A stretch of DNA of 64,000 nt. Origin: Vibrio viridaestus (GTDB lineage Bacteria; Pseudomonadota; Gammaproteobacteria; Enterobacterales; Vibrionaceae). This document shows positions 46,157 to 54,105 of this stretch, one piece after another (within the stretch, counting starts at the first letter, position 1; each line of letters begins with the position of its first letter). The DNA lies in contig NZ_RJVQ01000003.1 in the NCBI RefSeq assembly GCF_003856525.1, positions 186,001 through 250,000 on the forward strand. Direction: 5' to 3'. The position numbers and the translations under genes are program-made. Under the pieces are notes generated by a model. It ran no database searches, had not been told where the DNA came from, and saw nothing but the letters and a program-made list of their open reading frames with translations.

Positions 46157-47548
46157 TTACTGCTTATTTATGTCAATTAACTTACCCGGATTAAGTAAGT
46201 TATATGGGTCTAGCGTTTGTTTAATCGTACTCATTAAATGTAACGCTGGCTGAGCAACCGTATGGTGAAGAAAATCTCGTTTTAGAGTTCCAATACCATG
46301 TTCAGCTGAAATAGAACCGTTGAATTCTTCTACACAGGCGTATACTAATTGATCTGCTGCGAGTTCGTCTATTCCGTCTGCAGAACGCTTATCTATGGTT
46401 AAGTGCAGATTACTATCACCAATGTGACCGAAGTTAATGGTTAGTGCGCCAGGCCATTTCTCATCAATTCGTGATTTACAGGTCTGGACGAACGTATTTA
46501 TCTGCTTTATCGGCAAACTGATATCAAAATTAATTGGTGCCAGCTTGGTCGGAAACTCGGTTGTTGCTTCACGAATTTCCCAAATTTTCTCTCTCTCGCG
46601 TAGAGATGACGCGATAACAGCATCAACAACGAGTTCGTCTTCGAATGCGTTTCCCAGAGCCTCATTAAATTTCTCTTCTTCACAGTCACGGCACTCTACC
46701 AACACGTAAAGAGGATAACCGATAGAAAGTGGCGGGTTATCGGCGCAAAACCACGAACAGCTCATTTGGTAAAAATCTGGCCACATCATTTCGAAGGCGT
46801 GAATCGATTGACCTAGTTTCTCTTGTAGCTGACGTAATAAAGCGACGCCATTTTCGTAGCTTTCCAGAGCACACAATGCTGTGCGAGGTTCACCGGGAAC
46901 GGATGTCAGCTTTAGAGTCGCTTTGGTAATAAAACCAAGTGTCCCTTCACTGCCAATAAAGAGTTGTTTCAAGTCGTAGCCCGTATTGTTTTTGATCATC
47001 CGGTTACTTAGGTCAATAATCTCACCATTGGCTGTTACGACTTCTAATCCCAATACATTGTCACGAGTCATTCCGTAGCGAATTACATTGTTTCCACCCG
47101 CATTTGTCGCCAGCACACCACCAATTTGAGCGCTTCCTCGAGCGCCAAAATCGACCGGAAATGCACGTTTCACTTCGAGAGCAGCTTCTTGAACTTGCTG
47201 CAGCGTAATGCCGGTTTCAACCGAGATTGTATTTGACATGGGGTCAAGATCGTTGATGGCATTCATTTTTTCAAACGAAATACAAATTGCATCTGGTACA
47301 GGTGTTGCAGCACCAGCAAGACCGGTTCTCCCGCCTTGAGCGACCATCGGTTGACGATGTTTCACGCAGATTTTGACAATCTCTGCGACTTGCTGCGTTG
47401 ACTCGGGATAGACAACGGCAGCAGGGGCGACAGGCGGGGCACTGCTCCAATCTTTGTGAAAACTGATATCGACAGCATCACTTTGTTTGATTTGTTCTGC
47501 TTGCAGTACCGTTTTTAAATCTGTTAAACACGCTGGCGTGTTACTCAT
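46157..47548 (-). CDS. FAD-linked D-2-hydroxyacid dehydrogenase (GlcD/D2HGDH family)
   Basis: 463 residues of the vanillyl-alcohol-oxidase/PCMH fold. FAD-binding parts are VVYPESTQQVAEIV (about 41), MVAQGGRTGLAGAATPV (about 65-81), QIGGVLATNAGGNN and GYDLKQLFIGSEGTLG. The C-terminal FAD-oxidase domain ends with the metal-binding GHIGDSNLHL (about 385) and SAEHGIGTLK. It oxidises a D-2-hydroxyacid; D-2-hydroxyglutarate members pass electrons to ETF, and an ETF set lies 5 kb away. Of three consecutive ATGs, the third has the right spacing to GGGAG. It is 30 bp after the HisC-like gene. Confidence 0.85.
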   Translation of the reverse strand: MSNTPACLTDLKTVLQAEQIKQSDAVDISFHKDWSSAPPVAPAAVVYPESTQQVAEIVKICVKHRQPMVAQGGRTGLAGAATPVPDAICISFEKMNAINDLDPMSNTISVETGITLQQVQEAALEVKRAFPVDFGARGSAQIGGVLATNAGGNNVIRYGMTRDNVLGLEVVTANGEIIDLSNRMIKNNTGYDLKQLFIGSEGTLGFITKATLKLTSVPGEPRTALCALESYENGVALLRQLQEKLGQSIHAFEMMWPDFYQMSCSWFCADNPPLSIGYPLYVLVECRDCEEEKFNEALGNAFEDELVVDAVIASSLREREKIWEIREATTEFPTKLAPINFDISLPIKQINTFVQTCKSRIDEKWPGALTINFGHIGDSNLHLTIDKRSADGIDELAADQLVYACVEEFNGSISAEHGIGTLKRDFLHHTVAQPALHLMSTIKQTLDPYNLLNPGKLIDINKQ

Positions 47549-47578
47549 CATCATACTCCCAAAGATAAACGCGTAAAA

Positions 47579-48706
47579 TTACTCAGTTGGATGCAGGATT
47601 GCTGCCAAACTGGTAATAAATTGCTGATTTTCTTCTTTATTACCGATAGATACTCGAACATAGTCTGTGTATCCCTGTTCGAGCCAAGGTTTGATGATGA
47701 CACCATGCCAACGTAACGCTTCTGCGAGATCAGTTGAACGCATATTGGTTCTGAAAAACAGGAAATTCCCTTGAGATGGAATAGGTGCTAGGCCCATCTC
47801 TGTTAATTGGTTGAATACCTCTGAACGGGCCTGACTGTTCCACTCTAGTGTTTTGGTGAGATGCTCGTTGTCGTTTAAAGCCGCTTTAGCTGCTTTTTGT
47901 GCCAGTCGATTTACGTTGAAGGGTAAACGTATTTTGTTTAAGTAGCGTGCGATATTTTCTGAGCCACAAAGCGCGTACCCAACACGTAAACCCGCGAGAG
48001 AATAAGCTTTAGACAGAGTGCGTAGCAGGATATACGGTTTGCCTGATTGTTTTAGTTTTTCAACTACATCGCTATACGTACTTTCATGAGCGGCAAATTC
48101 ATAATACGCTTCATCGAAAACAAACAAAGTTTCTTCTGATTGATTTTCTATTAATTTATCGACATCCGTTGATGACAGCGTACACCCTACCGGGTTGCTT
48201 GGACTGGCTATAAAAAACAGTTTCGGCTTTGCTTTTAATTTCTCAACTAAATCATCTACATCGAAAGTGAGATCTGAGGTCATGTAAGACGCGATGACGT
48301 TCGCACCATAGGATTTTGGATAAAGAATATGCAGACCAAACGAGGGGATAACGGTTAATACATCGTCTCCGGCTTGTAGAAACGAATGACAAATCATATT
48401 GATTAAATCTTCAGAGCCATTCCCCATAACAAAATGACTGGTTGGTGCATCTAGGCGACTGCTTAGAAGGGATTTGAGTTCACTACAGTCTGGGTCTGGA
48501 TAGTGAGCAAGATTATCATCTTCACTGAGTGCGAGCTTTACCGAGTTGGCTGTACCAAAGGGATTTTCGTTGCTCCCCAGTTTCGCTATTTTCTCGACCT
48601 GATATTTCTTTTTAAGTGCTTCGATTGATAAACCTGCGTTGTAGTCTGTTAGTGGTGCTACATAGCTGCTGACGAGCTGATCGGCAATCTCATCGATCGT
48701 TTTCAT
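47579..48706 (-). CDS. HisC-like (histidinol-phosphate type) aminotransferase
   Basis: 375 residues, fold type I class II aminotransferase: KLGSNENPFG (about 43-52), NGSEDLINMI (about 94), SPSNPVGCTL (about 168), FDEAYYEF (about 197), and the PLP lysine in TLSKAYSLAGLRVGYA (about 230). The members include HisC and aromatic/imidazolyl aminotransferases. No his biosynthetic genes are near. Its place beside two 2-hydroxyacid dehydrogenases suggests it aminates their 2-oxoacid product. The ATG at 48706 follows AAAGGA; the longer start at 48742 has no ribosome site. Confidence 0.85.
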   Translation of the reverse strand: MKTIDEIADQLVSSYVAPLTDYNAGLSIEALKKKYQVEKIAKLGSNENPFGTANSVKLALSEDDNLAHYPDPDCSELKSLLSSRLDAPTSHFVMGNGSEDLINMICHSFLQAGDDVLTVIPSFGLHILYPKSYGANVIASYMTSDLTFDVDDLVEKLKAKPKLFFIASPSNPVGCTLSSTDVDKLIENQSEETLFVFDEAYYEFAAHESTYSDVVEKLKQSGKPYILLRTLSKAYSLAGLRVGYALCGSENIARYLNKIRLPFNVNRLAQKAAKAALNDNEHLTKTLEWNSQARSEVFNQLTEMGLAPIPSQGNFLFFRTNMRSTDLAEALRWHGVIIKPWLEQGYTDYVRVSIGNKEENQQFITSLAAILHPTE

Positions 48707-48760
48707 TCCTGCAAATCCTTTTGAATCGTTTATCACTGCCATCTTGGCAATTTAAAATTA

Positions 48761-48768
48761 GTATATAC
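48761..48768. promoter_or_regulatory. HutC-type operator of the HisC-like operon
   Basis: GTATATAC, followed by catGTATAg, 55 bp before the HisC-like start codon. Confidence 0.6.
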
Positions 48769-49081
48769 ATGTATAGTTTTTATACAAATTAGTCCAGACT
48801 TTATTGATAATTTTTTCAATATAGAGATTGAGTATTAATTATTGGTAAAAGATAAAAATTAAATATGATTATGAAATCCCATCAATAAGAGCAGTTTTAT
48901 TTCAGTCCATTATCTATCATATTTCTGCTTTTTATTTGTGCATTTCACCATCTTGGGGTTCGTAAATAGTGCATCTGGTTGGGTAAAAAAGCAATGGGAC
49001 GGATAAAAAGAAAATTGTTAGGGATTTTGGTAAATAAAATGGTTCAGAGTCTTGTTTGATAAAAAACGCCTGTGCTATATA

Positions 49082-49091
49082 TGTATATACA
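49082..49091. promoter_or_regulatory. HutC-type operator of the amino-acid transporter operon
   Basis: TGTATATACA, 105 bp before the start codon of the periplasmic binding protein. Confidence 0.65.
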
Positions 49092-49195
49092 ATAGGTTTT
49101 GGAAGAGAGAAGTGCTGGTTTCTACTGGCTGCTTTGAACCTTGGCATTTTATATGGAAATCCGGCTATATCCGGTGAGCTAAATGGAGAGTTAGA

Positions 49196-50023
49196 ATGCG
49201 TAAACAGAAACATCAATATCGCTTGGGTAGTGCAATATTGCTTCTTAGCAGCCTGTGTGCTTTTGCTGCTAATGCTGATGTCTTATCCGATGTAAAAGCA
49301 AAAGGAGAGTTAGTCATCGGTACCGAACTGCAATTTGCCCCGTTTGACTTTCTGAAAGGTGATAAGCACGTCGGCTTGAATAAAGATTTCTTTGATGAGG
49401 TGGGTAAAGAGCTTGGCGTAAAAGTGAGCTATGTCGATCTGCCGTGGTCAAGTGTTTTACCTGGGCTGGAAGCCGACAAGTTTGATATGGTTGCCGGGCC
49501 AGTTACTATCACGAAAGAACGCGTCAAGCGCTATGATTTTACCTATCCTATTGCAGATGCTTCAGTTGCATTACTTAAAAAGCGTGGAGACAGCCGAGTC
49601 ACCAAACCTGAAGATATTGCGGGTATGAAAATCGGTGTGCAGAAGTCTTCTTCTCAGGAGCAGCAGTTGAAAGACTTCTCAGATACCCTGTCTAAACCTG
49701 TCGAAATTAAGTCATATGTCGATTTCAACCAAGCGTACTCTGAGATCATGACAGGACGTGTAGCCGCCGTTGCCAATGCGCTTCCAAACATTGGCTATAT
49801 GGCCAGTCAACATAAAAACTTCGAAGTGGTGATGCCTCCGTTTGGTAAAAAGACTTATTTTGGATACGTAGTAAGAAAGGATGATGATTCAGCGAGTCTT
49901 TTAAAAGCCATTGATGACATCATGGTTAAGATGGAATCAGATGGTCGTATGAAGTCCATTCAGGAAAAATGGTTTGGTGTTGAAATGAGCCTTCCGCAGG
50001 AAACCATCACACCTGTTATCTAA
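49196..50023 (+). CDS. Polar amino-acid ABC transporter substrate-binding protein
   Basis: 275 residues: a signal peptide (LLSSLCAFAANA, about residue 28), then a bacterial extracellular solute-binding family 3 domain. It starts GELVIGTELQFAPFDFL (about 37) and has DMVAGPVTITKERVKRYDFTYPI (about 95-117) and GMKIGVQKSSSQEQQ. The acidic/aromatic pocket fits an amino acid or derivative. It leads a four-gene importer operon with a HutC-type site upstream. Histidine-like substrates are plausible but not proven. Confidence 0.88.
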   Translation: MRKQKHQYRLGSAILLLSSLCAFAANADVLSDVKAKGELVIGTELQFAPFDFLKGDKHVGLNKDFFDEVGKELGVKVSYVDLPWSSVLPGLEADKFDMVAGPVTITKERVKRYDFTYPIADASVALLKKRGDSRVTKPEDIAGMKIGVQKSSSQEQQLKDFSDTLSKPVEIKSYVDFNQAYSEIMTGRVAAVANALPNIGYMASQHKNFEVVMPPFGKKTYFGYVVRKDDDSASLLKAIDDIMVKMESDGRMKSIQEKWFGVEMSLPQETITPVI

Positions 50024-50043
50024 TCAGTTAGGAAGGATTGAAT

Positions 50044-50703
50044 ATGCTTGATTTTTCGATTCTTCCCTCAACGCTTCCCATACTATGGGACGGAGTCAAA
50101 ATGACTCTGTTCCTTTCCTTTATGGCAGTGTTTTTGGGATTACTGGTCGGAATGGTGATGTGTGCTCTAAGAATGTCACCAAATCGATATCTACAATTGT
50201 TTGTTAAAATCTACGTGTCCGTTTTTCGTGGTGTGCCTTTGCTGGTGCAACTGATGGTTGCGTACTATTGTCTGCCTCTAATTGGTATTAAGGTTCCTGC
50301 ACTCGTCGCTGCAACGGCTTGTATTGGAATGTGTGCTGGTGCCTATATGACGGAAATCTTACGTGGAGGTTTTCAATCTTTACCCGTAGGACAGAGCGAA
50401 TCAGCACAGATGCTCGGCATGACTCGTATGCAGGTTCTGCTGCATGTTGAGTTACCACAAGTGTTTAAGCTCACGATTCCTGGTTTAGTCAATGAAACGA
50501 TTCTCCTTGTCAAAGCATCCTCTTTGATTTCCGCGATTGGTATTGCTGAGTTAACCCGAACAGCGCAAAACCTTGCAGCGAGTAACTTCCAACCGTTTGA
50601 ATTCTATCTAACCGCTGCTGCGATGTATTTTGTGCTCAACAGTGTTATCTCAATTCTCGGCTTGTGGTTGGAGAAAAGAGCAAAACATGGAGTAGCTGCC
50701 TAA
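50044..50703 (+). CDS. Amino-acid ABC transporter permease 1
   Basis: 219 residues of a HisM/GlnP-type permease with about five helices. It carries VFRGVPLLVQLMV (about 62-74) and the EAA loop ESAQMLGMTRMQVLLHVELPQVF (about 119-141). The ATG at 50044 follows AGGAAGG. Its stop overlaps the start of the second permease (TAATG). Confidence 0.88.
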   Translation: MLDFSILPSTLPILWDGVKMTLFLSFMAVFLGLLVGMVMCALRMSPNRYLQLFVKIYVSVFRGVPLLVQLMVAYYCLPLIGIKVPALVAATACIGMCAGAYMTEILRGGFQSLPVGQSESAQMLGMTRMQVLLHVELPQVFKLTIPGLVNETILLVKASSLISAIGIAELTRTAQNLAASNFQPFEFYLTAAAMYFVLNSVISILGLWLEKRAKHGVAA

Positions 50704-51365
50704 TGACCTTTGATTTTTCAGTTATCACCAGCCATATGTCCGATATATTGAGTGGGTTTGGAACAACGCTAGTCGCGACGGCGATTTCATGTTTGTTCGG
50801 CATGGGACTTGGGCTAATTGTCGCGCTTGGACTGACAGCAAAATCGAGAATCTTTCGATATCCTGTAAGACTCTATGTTGAGGTCATTCGAACCACTCCG
50901 TTTCTGATACAGCTTTTCCTTTTGTATTACGGTGGACCGTCAATAGGTCTTTATCTTGAGCCTCTGCAAGCAGGCATTATCGGTTTGGCTATTTATGGTA
51001 GTGCCTATTATGCAGAAATCTTTCGTGCAGGGTTCCAGTCAATACCCAAAGGACACCTTGAAGTGGCACAAATGATGGGATTTTCTCACGTTCAAATGAT
51101 CTGGCGTATCCAAATTCCACAAATGATGGTGCTGATTGTGCCTGCACTCGTCAATACGTCGATTATTTTAGGCAAAGAAACCGCCGTTCTCTCTATCGTA
51201 ACGGTTCCTGAACTGACATTTGTACTAACTGGAATCGGTTCTGAAACATACGCCTATGCCGAAACGTTATTAGTCTTATCGATTGCTTACCTTATCATGG
51301 CAGAAGCAACATCTCGATTAGGGTTAAGAGCGGAAAAACGTTTAAGTAAATATATGGAAAGATAA
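50703..51365 (+). CDS. Amino-acid ABC transporter permease 2
   Basis: 220 residues and paralogous to the permease before it: [19 protein letters not shown] (about 63), then [23 protein letters not shown] (about 120-142). The two permeases form a heterodimeric channel. The start overlaps the previous stop codon; a longer frame back to 50664 lies inside the previous gene. Confidence 0.87.
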   Translation: MTFDFSVITSHMSDILSGFGTTLVATAISCLFGMGLGLIVALGLTAKSRIFRYPVRLYVEVIRTTPFLIQLFLLYYGGPSIGLYLEPLQAGIIGLAIYGSAYYAEIFRAGFQSIPKGHLEVAQMMGFSHVQMIWRIQIPQMMVLIVPALVNTSIILGKETAVLSIVTVPELTFVLTGIGSETYAYAETLLVLSIAYLIMAEATSRLGLRAEKRLSKYMER

Positions 51366-51367
51366 TC

Positions 51368-52207
51368 ATGGAAGTGAAACAAGAAGTAAAACCGATTGTT
51401 CAGGTTCAGAGCATGGGGAAGTCCTTCGGTGATAATGTGGTACTAAAAGGTATTAACTTAAACGTACAAGCCTCTGAAGTTGTATGCTTAATTGGCCCAT
51501 CAGGTTCAGGAAAGAGTACGTTGCTGCGTTGTATTGCCTTCCTTGAGCAGTATTCAAGTGGCACGGTGTTGATTAATGGGGAGTTGTTGGGCTACAACGA
51601 TGATACGGATTATCGGAAATTAGCTTCAACGAAAGAACTGAATCACGTGCGCCGCAATATGGGGATGGTATTTCAGCAGTTTAACCTCTGGCCCCATATG
51701 ACGGCATTGGGTAACGTGACGGAAGCTTTGGTTCGGGTAAAAAAAATGTCTCGCGCCGACGCTGATGCGAAAGGGCAGCAGTTGCTTAAAAAGGTAGGGT
51801 TATCAGAACGAGCAAATCATTATCCAGCCCAGTTATCAGGAGGCCAGCAGCAGCGTGTCGCAATTGCACGTGCATTGGCAATGGAGCCACAAGTGATGTT
51901 GTTTGATGAGCCTACATCGGCACTCGACCCTGAATTGGTGGGTGAAGTGTTACAGGTCATGAAAGATCTCGCGAACGATGGCATGACAATGATTGTTGTG
52001 ACTCATGAAATGGGCTTTGCAGCACAAGTAGCAGATACCGTTGTGTTTCTCGATAAAGGCGAGATCATGGCGAAAGGGTCTCCAAGACAACTATTCCAAG
52101 GAGCAAAGCCGCCACGATTACAGCAATTTCTGAAAAATTATATGGATCGCAATGCGTTTTGGGATCAGGACGAAGATGAATCAGTACCGTTAAAGGCAAT
52201 GCCTTAA
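51368..52207 (+). CDS. Amino-acid ABC transporter ATP-binding protein
   Basis: 279 residues of the GlnQ/HisP type. Walker A is [10 protein letters not shown] (about 44-53), the signature is [15 protein letters not shown] (about 156-170), Walker B is [16 protein letters not shown] (about 176-191), and [15 protein letters not shown] follows. The C-terminus has an extra acidic tail of about 25 residues. It completes the binding protein-permease-permease-ATPase set. Confidence 0.9.
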   Translation: MEVKQEVKPIVQVQSMGKSFGDNVVLKGINLNVQASEVVCLIGPSGSGKSTLLRCIAFLEQYSSGTVLINGELLGYNDDTDYRKLASTKELNHVRRNMGMVFQQFNLWPHMTALGNVTEALVRVKKMSRADADAKGQQLLKKVGLSERANHYPAQLSGGQQQRVAIARALAMEPQVMLFDEPTSALDPELVGEVLQVMKDLANDGMTMIVVTHEMGFAAQVADTVVFLDKGEIMAKGSPRQLFQGAKPPRLQQFLKNYMDRNAFWDQDEDESVPLKAMP

Positions 52208-52410
52208 AGTGATTCAATTTGTTGCCTTTTGTATCGTGTTAGATCAAGGCGAACATCAAGATGATGGGTTACATTACATCATTACCACCTAAATAGGTGA
52301 GCATTTCAAATCAAAGCTGGTCGAAATAAGACCCGCTTTTCTGATGAAAGGAATCGGGAAGGATTCGTCGTTCCTTAGTTTTATTGAAAAGTCGCTTAGG
52401 GAGTACTGGA
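52208..52410 (+). promoter_or_regulatory. Structured leader before etfB
   Basis: 203 bp between the transporter and the ETF genes with several hairpins in a row. These are atgatg...catcat (about 52261-52282), cacct-aaat-aggtg (52286-52299), aaagctggtc/gacccgcttt with one internal mismatch and a T-run (52313-52340), and a ggaatc...gattc/ttcc group (about 52350-52374). The third could end the transporter operon. I do not recognise a known riboswitch. No GTATATAC copy is seen here. Confidence 0.4.
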
Positions 52411-53160
52411 ATGAAAATCCTTGTCGCAGTAAAGCGAGTGGTAGATTACAACATTAAGGTCCGGGTGAAAGACGATAACTCTGCTGTTGAGACAGATGGC
52501 GTTAAGATGTCGATGAACCCGTTCTGCGAGATTGCCGTTGAACAGGCGGTTAAATTAAAAGAGCAGGGGCAGGTCGACGAAATCGTAGTTGTCTCTATTG
52601 GAGAGACAAAGGCTCAGGACCAAATTCGCCACGCTCTTGCTATGGGAGCAGATAGAGGGATTTTAGTAGAGAGCCAGAGGCTTCTTGAACCTTTGCATGT
52701 GGCGCAGATACTGAATGGTGTTGTCTCTGAAGAACAACCCGACCTAATCCTGATGGGTAAGCAGTCTATTGATGGCGACAATGCCCAATCTGCCGCGATG
52801 CTATCCGGGCTATTAGATTATCCAATCTCTCATTGTGCATCTGCTATTGAATTTAATGAAGGATGTGTTCGTGTTCGCTATGAAGTGGATAACGGTGAAG
52901 AAGTTGCCGAACTGGGGTTACCCGCGATTATAACGGCTGATCTTCGACTGGCGGAGCCGAGATTTGTCAAACTTCCCAACGTAATGAAAGCGAAGAAGAA
53001 ACCTCTGGACGTAAAAACACTCGACCAATTGAATATCGATGTTGTTTCTCATCAAACACGGGTTCTGCTTGAAACGCCTCCGGGACGAGAAGGCAATGGT
53101 GTCATTTGTGCATCGGCTGGCGAATTTATCGGCAAAATATTAGCCAAGATGGGAGAGTAG
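52411..53160 (+). CDS. etfB: Electron transfer flavoprotein subunit beta
   Basis: 249 residues, normal EtfB length. It starts MKILVAVKRVVDYNIKVRV and has SMNPFCEIAVEQAV (about 40), MGADRGILVE (about 88) and MGKQSIDGDNAQSAAML (about 119-135), the AMP-binding stretch. LPAIITADLRLAEPRFVKLPNVMKAKKKP (about 177-205) is the family signature and dehydrogenase recognition loop. With EtfA it takes electrons from flavin dehydrogenases. The ATG at 52411 aligns with the family; a TTG at 52384 does not. Confidence 0.93.
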   Translation: MKILVAVKRVVDYNIKVRVKDDNSAVETDGVKMSMNPFCEIAVEQAVKLKEQGQVDEIVVVSIGETKAQDQIRHALAMGADRGILVESQRLLEPLHVAQILNGVVSEEQPDLILMGKQSIDGDNAQSAAMLSGLLDYPISHCASAIEFNEGCVRVRYEVDNGEEVAELGLPAIITADLRLAEPRFVKLPNVMKAKKKPLDVKTLDQLNIDVVSHQTRVLLETPPGREGNGVICASAGEFIGKILAKMGE

Positions 53161-53163
53161 AGC

Positions 53164-54093
53164 ATGACGGTATTAGTAATCCTTCCAACAGAAACTGAGT
53201 TGAACAGCATTTCTGATAAGTTGGTGTCGTGTGCACAGAAATTTGGTGAGTCAATTACACTTTTGATTCATGAGTCAGCCAATCAGCCAAATTACATCGA
53301 TGCGCTATCAAAATTGAATTTAGTGACTGAAGTGATATCGCTTGATTACGCTCAGGAGCCAATGGCACTGAGCCAGGTCTTGACGCAAATTATCCAGAAA
53401 AATCAGTATTCAACACTGCTAAGTAGTGATGGTAACCTCTTTCAGGCAACGCTTCCGCGAGTTGCGGCCAAACTGGGAGTCGGACAGGTATCCAATGTTA
53501 CTTCTGTTGTCTCGAATAAATGCTTTAAACATCCAATTTACGCTGGCAATGTTATTGAAACTGTTGAAGTCGTTGACCCTATCGTCGTCGCGACGGTGCG
53601 TTGTAGTGCATTTGATTTGGCGCAGCGTTCAGCATCTAACAGCCTGACTCAACAGCAATACCCAAAACCTGATAGCCATGAATCGATACGTATTATCGAG
53701 CACATTTTTAGCGAGCAAGATTCATTAGATATAAACAGTGCTAAATGGGTCATAGGAATAGGAAGAGGTGCAGCTAATTGTGAGGTCTACCGACGTATCA
53801 CCGAATTCGCCGATAAAAAAGGATTTGCATTAGGTGGTACAAGAGCGGTTGTGGACAGTGGCTTGATGCCAAATGATAAGCAAATTGGGCAAACAGGCAA
53901 AGTTATTGCACCGGATATTTACTTAGCGATCGGTATTTCTGGCGCCATTCAACACTTAGCCGGTATTTCTGCTGCAAAAACTATTTTTGCGGTGAACTGT
54001 GATGCCGATGCTCCGATTATGTCTATTGCCGATTACGCTTTCGTTGGCAACGCTGATGAGATCCTCCCTGAACTTCAAGCCGCTATGGCATGA
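53164..54093 (+). CDS. etfA: Electron transfer flavoprotein subunit alpha
   Basis: 309 residues. The C-terminal FAD domain shows VDSGLMPNDKQIGQTGKVIAP and DIYLAIGISGAIQHLAGI, both canonical. The N-terminal half is more divergent than in housekeeping EtfA, and the usual CxxxNK/IVAINKD stretch reads IFAVNCDADAPIMSIADY. This may be a specialised paralogue next to another etf pair elsewhere. It lies 3 bp after etfB and 12 bp before the ETF-QO gene. Confidence 0.92.
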   Translation: MTVLVILPTETELNSISDKLVSCAQKFGESITLLIHESANQPNYIDALSKLNLVTEVISLDYAQEPMALSQVLTQIIQKNQYSTLLSSDGNLFQATLPRVAAKLGVGQVSNVTSVVSNKCFKHPIYAGNVIETVEVVDPIVVATVRCSAFDLAQRSASNSLTQQQYPKPDSHESIRIIEHIFSEQDSLDINSAKWVIGIGRGAANCEVYRRITEFADKKGFALGGTRAVVDSGLMPNDKQIGQTGKVIAPDIYLAIGISGAIQHLAGISAAKTIFAVNCDADAPIMSIADYAFVGNADEILPELQAAMA

Positions 54094-54105
54094 TAAGGAC
54101 AACAG

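Larger units (their letters stand above)
48707..49195. other. Divergent promoter region with two HutC-type sites
   Basis: 490 bp between the HisC-like operon and the amino-acid transporter operon. Each direction has its own GTATATAC palindrome (48761 and 49083). The middle 300 bp is AT-rich with nothing recognisable. A minus-strand ORF at 48932-49216 overlaps the operator and is rejected. Confidence 0.5.

Noticed and set aside
48932-49216. 94-codon minus-strand ORF between the HisC-like and transporter genes
   Set aside because: It overlaps the operator and the start of the binding-protein gene; no similarity.
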